DNA of 64,000 nt. Source: Elephas maximus indicus. Its lineage: Eukaryota > Chordata > Mammalia > Proboscidea > Elephantidae. Below are positions 54,501-64,000 of this stretch, one piece after another (position 1 is the first letter of the stretch; every line of letters begins with the position of its first letter). The notes under the pieces are model-generated. The model was not told the DNA's origin, made no database searches, and saw nothing but the letters and a program-made list of their open reading frames with translations. Position numbers and translations under genes: made by a program. The DNA is taken from NCBI RefSeq assembly GCF_024166365.1, contig NC_064839.1:34670378-34734377 (forward strand). Direction: 5' to 3'.

Positions 54501-55213
54501 CTGCCGCCATTGGTCGGGTCCCCAGAGGCTGGGCCGTTCACAGCCTCATCACTGGGGCGGTGTCCGCCATTGCCTTTGTATTCCACAGAAGCCGTCCTCT
54601 TAATGCTCCCAGGAACAGTCCGGGCCATGCCATCACTGCCCTGTGGTGACACCAGGCTGCTGAAGCTGGCTGCACTGATGGAGGTGTTGGTGGGAGAATC
54701 AATGTAGATTTTGATCTGGGGCCGACTGGCCCCATTGCGAATTCTCTGCCCAATCTCTTTGGCCCGTTCTTGTACATTAAAAACATTGTTGAGCCTTGCA
54801 AGCGATTCGGGGAGGAGGCAGAGGTTGGCAGTGGTGAAGCAGAAGCTTTTTCCAGTACCTGTACCCCTCCATTCACCAAGCAGAGGTGCCCCACCAGCCG
54901 GGCCCTTGTCCTCCAGCCGTGAATAGATGTAGGGCCGGCGGACAGACTGCAGGGGGGACCAGAGGAGGAACCCAAGAAATGCTAAGGGCAACGTGGCGAC
55001 AAGAAGCGCCAGGTAGATGGGCGTGAAGAGGACAATGCAGAGCAGCTGGAGGTAGCACGGGCTTTCTGCCCGGTGGCACTTCTTGCAGCTGATGGAAGTG
55101 AAGGGGGTCAGAAGCCGGTTCACCAGGCAGTAGCATGGGAAGATGAGAGCCCAGGACACGGTATGCAGGGCAGACAGACAGCTATTAGGAAAGGGGGTCG
55201 TGTACAAAACCAT
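45423..55213 (-). CDS. SMPD3: SMPD3, neutral sphingomyelinase 2 (spliced, 7 coding exons)
   Basis: SMPD3 hydrolyses sphingomyelin to ceramide and phosphocholine at the inner leaflet of the plasma membrane and Golgi, needs Mg2+ and is activated by anionic phospholipids; it acts in exosome release and skeletal growth. Seven exons join in frame to 660 codons (human 655): 55213-53882, 49315-49240, 49126-48971, 47761-47672, 47375-47312, 45894-45732, 45524-45423. Two hydrophobic N-terminal segments (about 11-31 and 60-85) precede a Ser-rich linker and a DNase-I-like catalytic domain. Key residues are present: Glu364 in LCLQEVFD, the Asp433/Lys438 switch in DALASKG (human 430/435), Asp513 and Asn515 in CGDFNFDN, and His644 in LTDHLPV (human 639). 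Three residues are added near 394-398 and two (Gly-Ala) in KSSGAGQKG. Confidence 0.97.
45732..45894 (-). CDS. SMPD3: SMPD3 coding exon 6
   Basis: Residues 573-627, VLESEEGRKEYLAFPTSKSS onward to GRRIDYILHGEEG and DWKA, between GAACAG and GTGAGT. Has a Gly-Ala insertion relative to human. Confidence 0.94.
46430..46810. promoter_or_regulatory. Candidate intronic regulatory element (SMPD3)
   Basis: An AT-rich, repeat-free block inside GC-rich SMPD3 intron sequence. It holds homeodomain-type TAATTA sites (tctaattaattga, 46630-46642). Function is inferred only from composition and motifs. Confidence 0.3.
47312..47375 (-). CDS. SMPD3: SMPD3 coding exon 5
   Basis: A 64-nt exon, residues 552-573 (TLLDTNNLYDEEVCTPDNLQ), between GTCCCCAG and GTAAGC. 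Confidence 0.93.
47672..47761 (-). CDS. SMPD3: SMPD3 coding exon 4
   Basis: Residues 522-552, DKLEQQHSLFTHYKDPCRLG onward to WAI, between CCACACAG and GTGAGC. Confidence 0.94.
48433..48660 (+). repeat. MIR
   Basis: Near-complete sense MIR: tagtggtttaaaacatgatt, acctcttactgggtgtgtga, ctctctgggcctcagattcc, catcacgcctggcacaaaaa. Confidence 0.8.
48971..49126 (-). CDS. SMPD3: SMPD3 coding exon 3
   Basis: Residues 470-522 with EDSAIRCEQLDLLQDWLADF and the metal/phosphate-binding CGDFNFDN, between CTGCAG and GTGAGG. Confidence 0.95.
49240..49315 (-). CDS. SMPD3: SMPD3 coding exon 2
   Basis: Residues 445-470, VQVGSTPQDQRIVGYISCTH onward, between CTACGCAG and GTAGGC. The catalytic-domain His464 is kept. 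The following residues read LQATT where human has LHAPQ. Confidence 0.93.
49320..53880. other. SMPD3 intron between coding exons 1 and 2
   Basis: Mostly unique sequence; a MIR-like antisense fragment near 53580-53680. No further coding exon fits the joined frame. Two AT-rich or CpG-retaining blocks (50420-50720 and 53120-53240) are noted as candidate conserved elements. Confidence 0.55.
53882..55213 (-). CDS. SMPD3: SMPD3 coding exon 1 (large start-codon exon)
   Basis: Residues 1-444, MVLYTTPFPNSCLSALHTVS onward to DALASKGALFLK, before a GTAGGG donor. It holds both membrane segments, the linker and half of the catalytic domain. The ATG context (-3 G, +4 G) is favourable. The exon itself starts at about 55276 after a CCCCAG acceptor. 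Confidence 0.96.
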
Positions 55214-55276
55214 CGCAGCTCACTGGACGCCGTGGCCGGCCCTTCTACATGGTGTCGTGGCAGCCTCGGGCACTTC
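55214..55276 (-). other. SMPD3: SMPD3 5' UTR part of the start-codon exon
   Basis: 63 nt between the inferred acceptor (CTCCCCAG) and the start codon. It contains an ATG followed at once by TAG (55250-55245), in a strong context (cacc before ATG). Confidence 0.7.
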
Positions 55277-56150
55277 CTGGGGAGGGGGGGAGTTGGGAGG
55301 GCAGATGGAGGAGCGTCAGCTCCTAGAGGGATGGGACTCTGGGCGGTTAGTGGCAAATGTCGGCCAGCCAGTCATGGTTATAGCTCATTGGGCCATCTTG
55401 GACACTGGGTGCCAGAGAACCTGCAGAGACAAAAAGTGAGTGGGGCCATTACTGATCTCTAGGCGGAGAAGGTGCCATTGTGTCCAGTCACCCCATTCCT
55501 GCTTCCTCCAATGTGAGCAAGACTTCTGAGGACAAGGCTGGGGCTGGCAGGCTCACACAGGGCGTGTGGGGCTGGGAGCCATCTCATCCCACTCTGTTTG
55601 CCTGTGCGTGTTTTGTCCTTTGAATAAACAGCTTGATGACATGACAGCCCCTAGCTATCTTGACCTTTTAACATAACTGCTTAAAAAATGGCCTCAGGAT
55701 TTTGGAGCTTTGTGGGTGCTCTGGAGGCAGGCAGGGATCCTAGAGGATGTCTGGGCCTGACCCTGGCCTGGAGCAGCAGGCGGGGGCATGTTTAGAATGG
55801 GTGGGCAGGTGACCCTCGGTCAGAGAAGCTGCAAACACAGCCACCTGTCACTGAGTGCCAATCAAATCAGAACAGAGAGGAGAGGCCGGTGACTCCCAAG
55901 TTGGAGGGAAGTGTGGCTGGCTGGCCCTGAGAGGGGGCAGCCCCACCTATAACTAGGCTTTTGCAGTGGCCTACAACATGAGACCAATCCAGTGGTCCCA
56001 CCCCCACTGACTCCCAACTGAAGGTTCCAGTGCCTTACTAACTTCCAGAATGATCCGTCCCTGTGCCTTCTGGGAGACACTCCCCTGGGATTGCTGGGTC
56101 TGGACTAAGCTTCAACTGCTCTCCCCCATGCCCCCAATATGCAGCCCTAG

Positions 56151-56196
56151 GGCCTGGCACCCTGACACCCTGGCACCCTGACACCCTGACACCCTG
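56151..56196 (+). repeat. Short minisatellite, 10-bp unit
   Basis: About 4.5 copies of a caccctg(a/g)ca-type unit in tandem, inside the SMPD3 5' intron. Confidence 0.85.
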
Positions 56197-56929
56197 GGTC
56201 CTCCTCCCAGTGCCTGAAGGAGCCAGTATAGGTCTCAGAGCAGGCCCAAGTGCCCCGCCTGGGAAGAGGCCGCCAGGTGCATTTACTATGTTGAATGCAA
56301 AATCAATAAAGACAAGAGTCTGGAGTGTTTGCCTAGCCTCCAGGGACCTGTGGGTGATCATTCCGTGGTAAAACTTGTGTAAGCATAATCGAGTTTTCCT
56401 TACCAAATTGGCTGGGGTGCTCACTTTCTGCTCACTTGTTCACGGGCCCAGCCCAGCACGCTGCCCTGGCATCACAGTGGGCCACGCATCCTGGCCTCAA
56501 ACTCTCTCTCTCCCTTCTCCTGAATCCCTGCTCACCCAAGCTAGGGACCTGGGTGTCATCTCAGTCCCCCAGCCCATCAGTCCCTTCTGCCACTGCCACC
56601 CCACCCCCCAAGCCCTCCTGGAGCCCCTGCCAGCCCCTGCATTGGCCCAGGACTCCATCACGCTTCCCCACCGACTTTGTCAGTCTTCTGCTCTCAAGCC
56701 ATCCTCCACCGACGGCCTCAGAGACCTTCTCTGCCTGAATCTGACCGTGTTGCAATGGCCTCAAACCCACCGAGGGCCTCCCTCTGCCTTGCTTGCAAAT
56801 CCTGTCTCCTTCGTCAGGCCTGCCCATCTCTGCTACCCTGTCCTGCTTTGTTGCTCATCCCCCACTCACTGTGACAGTGGCTTCCCGCTCACCCTGCTAT
56901 TTCTCATACCTCGGCCCCTTGCCTAGCTT

Positions 56930-57125
56930 GCCCTTCTAAGACCTAGCTTAGAAATCAACTCCTCAGAGAAGACCTTTGGCCTCTTCCACAGGTGGCTGAG
57001 GGGGCTCCTGTCCCCTTGTGCACTCCTGGCCCCTGCAGTTATATACCATAAATGCTTACCAGACGCACCCACCTCCCCAGCAGACCATGAGCTTCTTGGA
57101 GGAAGGGACTGCACTGCATCCTGAG
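56930..57125 (+). repeat. L2-like LINE fragment
   Basis: Reads like an eroded L2 3' region: aatcaactcctcagagaaga, and ccatgagcttcttggaggaa followed by gggactgcactgcatc. Confidence 0.5.
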
Positions 57126-58559
57126 TCCCTAGGCCTGGCTGGGCAGGTGCTCAGGAAGCGGCGTGCAGGGAGGAAGGAATGGTGACCTGCAATGCCTCTT
57201 CCAGTGAGGAGACAGGTCTTCCTCCAGTCCAGTGGTGAAAGAGGAGAGGGTTTCTGTGATGCCTGTCAGTCCCTCCCACAGCCACCACCTCCTGGGGTGA
57301 CATGTGGGGGCTGCTCATCCCAGACTAGGAGTTAATGTCTAAAGATGAGCCTAAGTTGGTGCTGTGTCCACTTCTGGTGAAGGAGTTTCACAAGGATTTT
57401 ACTTTGTTCAGGGGATATAACTTTGAAGCAGGCACTGGAAGGTTACAGTTCAGAGAAGCAGGTGTGTGCACAGATGGCAGCCATCCCACACGGAGGCTCT
57501 GTGCTGGGCATCGGTTAAGTCTGGGAAATGCCAAGCTGTGAGCTTTGCCTCACAGCAGCTCTGCCTGGTCTAGTCTCTCTGGGCAGGGTCTGGACTATGA
57601 ATTGCTCCTCATGCAGGTGTAAATAGTGAGGCTCACTGGGTGAGAATGGAGGCGATGCCAGGGGGTGGTCCATGGCCCCTCACTTCTCCCTGGGCCAGAG
57701 CTGGGGAAGACAGCCCAGAGAGAGGATCACTGAGGAGACCCCTCCAGCCTCCTGCTTTAGAATCCCCAGACCCAGTCAGTGGCCTCCACCATTCCCCACA
57801 CCTCAGCCCAAGTCCTGGCCCCTGAAGGCTTATGCCTAAAGAGGGCCCCATGTGGGGCTGGTCCTAACCTGACAGTGCTGATCTGCTGGCTGCTTCTAGG
57901 ACCCTGTGAATTCAGGCCAGGCTATGGGGATGTGGCTGGGAGACCCATTTTATAATGACAGGGGCTGAAACTAGAGTCCTTGCTGCAAGAGTGCTGGGCC
58001 CTCCATGTGCACCATCTCCTTTCATCTGGGAGCTAGTGCTCCGGGGCTAGTGCTACCAATGTCCTCCCACGCCTGCCGTCTGGCCTGGAGACTCTGGGAT
58101 GCACTCATTTGTTCTTTCTTAAAAACCCAAATTCTTTGCTGTGAGAGGAATGCTCATGGTCTGCTGGGGAGATGGGCATGTCCTATAAGCATTTATGATC
58201 TATAACCTGGGGATGAAGCCACAGCCCACTTACTCTCCTACCCAGGCTGGGTGGCCGTGGCCCTTCTGCAAAGTTACAGCCCTTGCTGGGTGAAGCCAGC
58301 TGGCTTCAGGCTCTCATATCTGCTGGACCAACTGCAGGTTCTGTCCCTCCCAAGCCTCCCCAGCCACCAGCAACCCCTGTATCAGCACCAAGGTCCTGGG
58401 GGTAGGGGCCCTGGCCAGACTTCTGGGGTTACCTGGACATTGCCTCAGTATCACAGAGCAGGCCCACTCCGTCTCCCTTGAGGCTTTCTTCCTCTTCTTT
58501 GTGCCCCAAGATCATTGGCCCAGCCTAGCCAGCACCATCATCACCTGAGTTCCTGCCTG

Positions 58560-58980
58560 AGCACTGTCCTCCTGTCCTGTCGCAGCTTGCAAGCCCCAAA
58601 CCCACTGTCTGCACTGTGTCAGAGGATTGTACTAAGCATGATCCAATCACCTCTTGCCCTTAGGTGGTCGCATTGTCTTGAAGGACAAAGTCCAGGCTCC
58701 CAATCTCTGTCTAGTGGCCTTTTGTGCTTCCGTCCCCCACTAACCTCCTGCCCCACCCAGCCTGGCTCCACCAGCAGCAAGGGCCTCAGCAGTGCAGACT
58801 CACCTTGCCATCCAGCCTCCAGGCCTCTGCACCTAGAACTCTCTGCCTAGAACACCCCCCCACCTCATTACCTGTCAGCTCCTCTTCAACCTTCAGGCCT
58901 AGGCTGAGATGACACCTCCTCAGGGGGTGTTCCTTGCCCCCACCCAAGGGTGCCTGTGACCCCCAAAGCCCTCTCCACAT
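58560..58980 (+). repeat. L2 LINE 3' end
   Basis: Sense L2: gaaggacaaagtccaggctc, ctccaggcctctgcacctag, cattacctgtcagctcctct. Confidence 0.7.
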
Positions 58981-59889
58981 TGTACTGTCAGGAGGTGGAG
59001 CTGTTTATACCTGGTTCACCAAACAGGCTGTGCATTCCAGCAGGACCCTGACTGTCGTGTGGCTGAGCACAGAGTGCAGCTCCGGGGAAGGTGTGTGCCT
59101 GTCAGGGGAGAGGACAAATGAAGGATAGACTGACTGAGACATGAACAGACCTGTTGCCTTGAGGTGGCAGAGGCAGGAAGGTAGTACTAGGGGGGTTGTT
59201 CAGGCCCCTCTGTGGACATACAGTGAGTCAGGAGGAAAGCCGGTGGAGGAGAGGGTCTGTCCTGTTGGCATTGGGGTTGCCTCTCCAAGGACTGGCCTGT
59301 GGCTCCCTTAGGGGTCAAAGGTAGACACAGCCCCATTTCATCAAAGGGTTCCTGAGAGAAATTCTCCAAACCTGGGATCTGCTGTCAGCTGAGACCTGGC
59401 TGGGGTCCTCATTCTCCCCAGGGCTGCAGTGAGGGGAAAGCCTCCCTCTGTCAGCTGTTCTGTGCCTCCTCATTCCCAGTGTGACCTCAGAAGCCCTTAT
59501 GGGCAAGTCCCCTCCCCAACCCATCCTGCAGGGGCAGTGGGTGGCCAGGGCTGATCTTTGCCTCCCCTGGACTGGTCATAGGAATATTTTTGGTCCTATT
59601 CAGGCATTGATGGGATTTGAGGTGGCTGGCAACCCAGAGGGCCAGTGGGTAGTGGTGGCTACCATGGTGATCCTCTAATATGTGCAGATCCCTGGGGTAA
59701 GAGCCCCACTCTGGCCTGTCTGCCATCCTAAGCCCTTCATAGCTACACTGGGTCCGCCTGTCTGGAGCCCCTCACCTGCCTCTCCCCTGGGAGGGATCCT
59801 CCTGCCCTCCTGTATGATCTCTGCATCTATGCACAGAAGTTGCTGCCACCAGAGCCACAGAAGGATTGCCACCATGGAGCTGGTTTCTA

Positions 59890-59975
59890 AAGCTCTGTGG
59901 TTAATTATTTTGTCTCAGTGAAATGAAAGGAGGGTAAACAAACAACAACACACTAATTAGTCTGATCTACACTTT
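59890..59975. promoter_or_regulatory. Candidate RUNX / homeobox / FOX motif cluster (SMPD3 intron)
   Basis: Within 85 bp: TGTGGTTA (59896-59903, RUNX consensus) overlapping TAATTA (59902-59907), GTAAACA (59934-59940, FOX consensus) and a second TAATTAG (59953-59960). Motif presence is observed; function is inferred. Confidence 0.35.
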
Positions 59976-60624
59976 TCCCAAGAAATTAGGAAGCTAGACT
60001 TAAACATGAGAAACTGGCAATTTCTTGAAGACTCTTAGAGTCCTCGGAGGGGTGGCTAGGCCAGATGCAGCTGCCCCAGGCCTGGTGCCCAGGAGCTCAG
60101 CCACACACCTCTTCCTTTTTCCTTGCTTGAGCTCCTTCTCCTGAAATTGGGCTAAAATGGGTGGGCCCAGGCCAGGCTGTTTCCCTGCAGGAAACCCATT
60201 CTTGTCCCCATGCTTGCTTCTCTTCTTCCATGTCCTTGGGCTGGCCCCTTTGCCAAGCCAAGTCAACCATGGACACCTCTGATGGGACTGACAGGTCCCT
60301 AAAGGCCACAAGGGCTGAGCTTTTGCAGCTCAACCTCACAGAGTGGATTGCTCTTTAAAACAAACCATCTCCCCTGGGTTTACCCCTTTATGGATCCTGC
60401 TGTGGTTGCTCAGAGTGGCCTCCATAAATACCATGGTCTCCAGAGCTGGGTGGAGCCCCAGATGCTCTTGGGTACTCATGGCTGCTGACAGGCTCCAAGG
60501 TCACTCCTGAGCCCTGAGGCCAGTAGGCTACACAGTGGCCAAGGGAGGGCTCATGAGAGTCAGCTTCTCTGTCCCAGAAGTGAAGACCACAGACTAGCTC
60601 CCTCACCCCAGCTCCACTGCTCAA

Positions 60625-60760
60625 CACTCAGCTTGGGCTCAGGAGTCAGGCTGACCTTAAAAAATGCCTGGCACTACAGCCATGCTCTCTGAGCCTCTGC
60701 TTCCTTATCTATAAAATGGGGACAGCAATTAAAGGATTAAAGACCATCAGGCCTATAACA
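60625..60760 (+). repeat. MIR fragment
   Basis: Sense MIR-like sequence with gcctctgcttccttatctat followed by aaaatggggacagcaatta. Confidence 0.65.
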
Positions 60761-63048
60761 TTGCTGTTACCTCCTCAACCACTCTTCCCGTGAGGTTGAA
60801 CTCTGTGTGCCTTATTTGCTGTCCCCAGCCCGTGGCTCTGGGCCCATGCTGGCTACCATGTAGCCTTGGGCATGGGGCCTGACCTCTGACAACCCCCATA
60901 ATGGTGAGCATCACAGTACAAGCAGAATAAGATGAAGAAAGTGGAAACACCCAGCTCCTTGCCTGCTTCCCTTCTCTGAGCCGGGGTGCTATTGGACTCT
61001 GTCCAGACCCAACACATATTTTGGCCCCCTCCAGCCTCAAACAGCAGCCCTTGAAGACCTCACAGTCACCTGTGATTGCTCCAGTGGCTGATCAGAGACC
61101 CTCAGCTGACTGCCTGGGCAGGAGGTAACAGCCCCAGCCACTCATGAGTAAGTGTGGGGCATGGATAGCAAGCAGCTCCATGTCGCGAATGATACTATGG
61201 GTTACTGATAATCTGAGGTCAGCCCGTCTACATTGAGCCTGGCTGTTGGACTGTGGCCTACAGGTACCACAGCATGGGAAGGGGGTATACTATGACTGCT
61301 CAGAGACCTAAACTGAGGTGAAGCCTCTCCCTGCCACACACTGTTCTGCAGAGCTCAGGGGCTGGCTCATCTGCCATTACTGGATGAGGGCATCCTTAGG
61401 AATAGGGCCTGGCCAGGTCTAGTCCTTTTTTTTGGGGGGGGGATCCCTGACAGTCTCCTTGGACAAGCTGTGGTGGACAGGACTTCTATTACTGGATACC
61501 ATAGAACACTGGCACCAAAAAAGTTATCCCACCTCCCATCGTCCCAGGATTTTGTCTGCCCTCCTCTAAGCCGGGGGGGTAGGGTCGGGTGGGTAGGTGA
61601 GCCAGGTCAGGGACATGCACCTAGCAGGCTTGGAAGGCACAGGATCTGTCTGTACAGAGGCTCAAGCAGTCCAAAGTGTGTACTGACTTTGGATTTCTCC
61701 AGCACAGGAAAGTGAACAAGCCAGGCCAGTTCTGCTGGGCGGAGGCAACCCCAGTCTCTCTCAGGAAGCCTACAGCATCTTTAAGGATCTCTGAGACTTA
61801 AGGAGCTTCTGTGAAGTTGATGAGGGCTGGGAGTTGCCCTCATCTGTGGGCTAGGAAGGGGCCCCATCCCTCTTCATGGCCCTTTCCTCTGGTCCTAATG
61901 CCTGTTGAGTCCTCTCTTCCAAGCATGAGGGCTGGGAGTCCTGGAGTAGATGGACCTCCTTTGAGTTCCCTTTGTGACCACAGGCTCATGTCTAAACAGG
62001 AGCTGGGCCAAGCCCCAGGTTTCCACAGGAAAGGCCGTGTGGATTGCTCCAATCCAATTACTCCAACGTGCCCGCATCCGCCATTGGCGCCCAAATGAGC
62101 CCAGCCTGTTTCTGCCTGGATGCTTGTCAGGAGGCGTTGGCATGGCAACGAGAGCTCTGAGCTGCTGAAACTTGGAGTCAAGTTGTTGCTGGGAGGATGG
62201 GAGAAAGATTGAAGAGGATGCCTTTTTGCATGATGTGGGTCCATACAAGTCCAGGCTAATCCCTGAAAGCCGCCTCCCGGAAGCAGAATTGGGGGCTGGA
62301 GTCTCACATGAACATGCGTGCTGTTAGCAGTAACTCCCCATGGATGTAGGTGTGCCAGGCAAATGCCTATTCTTTCTTCTAGATCCTGCTTCCTTCTCCC
62401 TGAAGCCTCCCCACCCTGCCTAAGACCTCCCTGCCCTGCACACCCCACAATTCTCACTCTAATCAAGCATCTGTTTCATAGCTGGACCCCACCACTAGCC
62501 TGGGGCATCCCAATGGAGCACCTTTCGGGCACCAACACAGACCAGGGTCCCACCCTGCTCTACCTCTCTGCCTGTGGTAGACACCCTTTTGTCTGCCCTG
62601 CTCCAATCTAAGGGGAGGGCAGTGAGCCAGGCCAGGCCAATCAGAGAACCACAGCCTCAGTATTTGGGTCATGGACCCAAGATGGACTAATCTAAGCTCT
62701 CCTTGGAACTCTTGCTGGAACCCTCAGGAAAGAGGCTTGAATATTCTCTGCGATGGAAACACTAAGAGCCTGAACTCCTGGGTGGGGCCTTCCTTGGGAA
62801 TGAATCCAGTTCTGAAGAAAACAGACCTGAGGGCTGGAAGGAGAGAGGCCGAGTCCTTTTGTGACATCTTTGAGCTCTGGATCTCCCTGTGCTTGAAGCC
62901 AACACAGCTTACACACTTTCAAATTAACGAGTTAACAAATGATCCTTTTCTTTGCTCTTTTCAGTATGAATCAGGCTTCTGCACTTGCCACCAACAGGAT
63001 CCTGTCTATTATATACCAGCTATGTGATTTTTCTGAAACTCAATTCTT

Positions 63049-63388
63049 TTTTTTATTGTGCTTTAGATGAACATCTACAGAGCAAATTAGTTTCTCATTA
63101 AACAATTAATACACATATTGTTTTGAGAAACTGATTGCCGACCCCATGACATATCAATACTCCCCTCTTCTTGACCTTGGCTTTTCCATTTACATTCGTC
63201 CATCTTTCCTGTCCCCTCGTGCCTTCTCATCCTTGCCCCTGGGCTGGTGTTCCTGTTTACTCTTGTATACATGGTTGAGCTATGTGTATTATTGTTTGTT
63301 TTATGGGCTTGTTTAATCTTTGGCTGAGGGTGAGCCTCAGAAGTGACCTCAGTAATGAGTTAAAAGAGTGTCCAGGGGCCATACCCTA
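63049..63388 (-). mobile_element. L1 3'-end insertion with target-site duplication
   Basis: Antisense L1 3' UTR (tttattgtgctttagatgaa; ttgcccctgggctggtgttc) of about 340 bp. The 13-bp repeat aaactcaattctt at 63036-63048 and 63389-63401 is a perfect duplication. Severely 5'-truncated, so non-coding. Confidence 0.9.
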
Positions 63389-63539
63389 AAACTCAATTCT
63401 TATCGGTTACTCTCTTTGCTCCCCCTTGCCTACCCACAGGGCAGAGTTGGGCCTCCTTACTGAATCCTATAAAGCCCTGCAAGACTTTATTTTGCAGGGT
63501 TGTGTCTCATGAGTATCCCTCAGAGGACAGTAGTGCAGA

Positions 63540-63725
63540 TGTTATGAGCACACACTCTGGTGTCAGACCTGCCAGCTTCAGGGCCTCTTGCTGGACAAGG
63601 AACAAGTTGTTTAACTGACTCTTTGAGTCTTAGTTTCCTCATTTGCTAATCAGGGTAGTTGGAGATGATACACATACAGCACTTAGTGCAGTACCTGCCA
63701 CACATCTACTATTATTATTATTATC
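63540..63725 (+). repeat. MIR
   Basis: Sense MIR: tgagcacacactctggtgtc, gtttcctcatttgctaatca, agtgcagtacctgccacac; ends in a short (att) run. Confidence 0.7.
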
Positions 63726-64000
63726 ACTACTACTGTTAATTTCCTTGCTGCAAAGTCCCTCAAGATATAGCCAGAGCCTTCAAAGGTTCCTCCTGGTGTG
63801 GATGGGGCAGTGAGTACCTGACAAAGAAAGTGCCCTGTTATCCCAAATGAAGGGTGAAGATGGTACAGGGGATTTGGGGCATCTGTCTCCTGTCAGGGCT
63901 TGAGTCAGAGCTGTCTGTTGTAGGCTGCTTGTATAAGCCCAAGTCACAGACCTCCAGAGAAGCCAGGTGCAGGCAAAGGGGCCATAAAATTTTCAAAAAG

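Larger units (their letters stand above)
55277..64000. other. SMPD3: SMPD3 5' intron (inferred)
   Basis: Upstream of the start-codon exon on the SMPD3 strand. In mammals SMPD3 has non-coding first exons tens of kilobases away, so this is expected to be intron. Scattered MIR and L2 pieces and one L1 tail are present; the remainder looks unique. No alternative first exon can be defended from sequence alone. Confidence 0.6.

Noticed and set aside
61840-62466. 208-codon minus-strand ORF in the SMPD3 5' intron
   Set aside because: No recognisable domain, no support from composition or splice sites; overlapping frames of similar length occur on both strands.

Overview
The window is vertebrate nuclear DNA from a placental mammal, almost certainly an afrotherian and most likely an elephant. 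It carries many AfroSINE copies, two decayed RTE-type LINEs of the afrotherian (RTE1_LA-like) kind, and several L1 3' ends, on a background of old mammalian MIR, L2 and MER5 repeats. Genes are split into short exons with canonical GT/AG junctions. There is no prokaryotic-style gene organisation.

Layout. (1) 1-1640 is repeat-derived (L1 3' end, MIR with an inserted AfroSINE, L2). (2) 1776-2371, minus strand: the first two coding exons of SLC7A6OS (Iwr1-like RNA polymerase II nuclear-import factor); the remaining exons lie left of the window. (3) About 1780-2900 is a CpG-rich bidirectional promoter shared with PRMT7. (4) 2490-41520, plus strand: the whole PRMT7 gene, one non-coding exon and 17 coding exons that join in frame to 696 codons (protein arginine methyltransferase 7, two tandem methyltransferase domains). 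Its introns hold most of the AfroSINE, RTE and L1 insertions. (5) 41520-42590 is a short gap between convergent gene ends. (6) 42590-55276, minus strand: the 3' UTR and all seven coding exons of SMPD3 (neutral sphingomyelinase 2), joining in frame to 660 codons. (7) 55277-64000 is upstream of the SMPD3 start-codon exon and is taken to be its 5' intron, mostly unique GC-rich sequence with MIR, L2 and one young L1 tail. The order SLC7A6OS - PRMT7 - SMPD3 is the known mammalian order (human 16q22.1).

The three genes do not form a pathway: one aids Pol II import, one monomethylates arginines and one makes ceramide from sphingomyelin. Only SLC7A6OS and PRMT7 share regulatory DNA. I found no undescribed multi-gene system. 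The most notable observations are a chimeric tRNA-Lys/AfroSINE retroposon with a perfect 12-bp target-site duplication, a rearranged set of palmitoylation-region cysteines and a short duplication-derived insertion in SMPD3, short upstream ORFs in both PRMT7 and SMPD3, an AfroSINE that looks 5'-inverted, a 225-bp palindromic MITE, and a nested L1 stack. Exon calls rest on matching conceptual translations to the remembered human proteins and on splice sites read by eye; no alignment was run.
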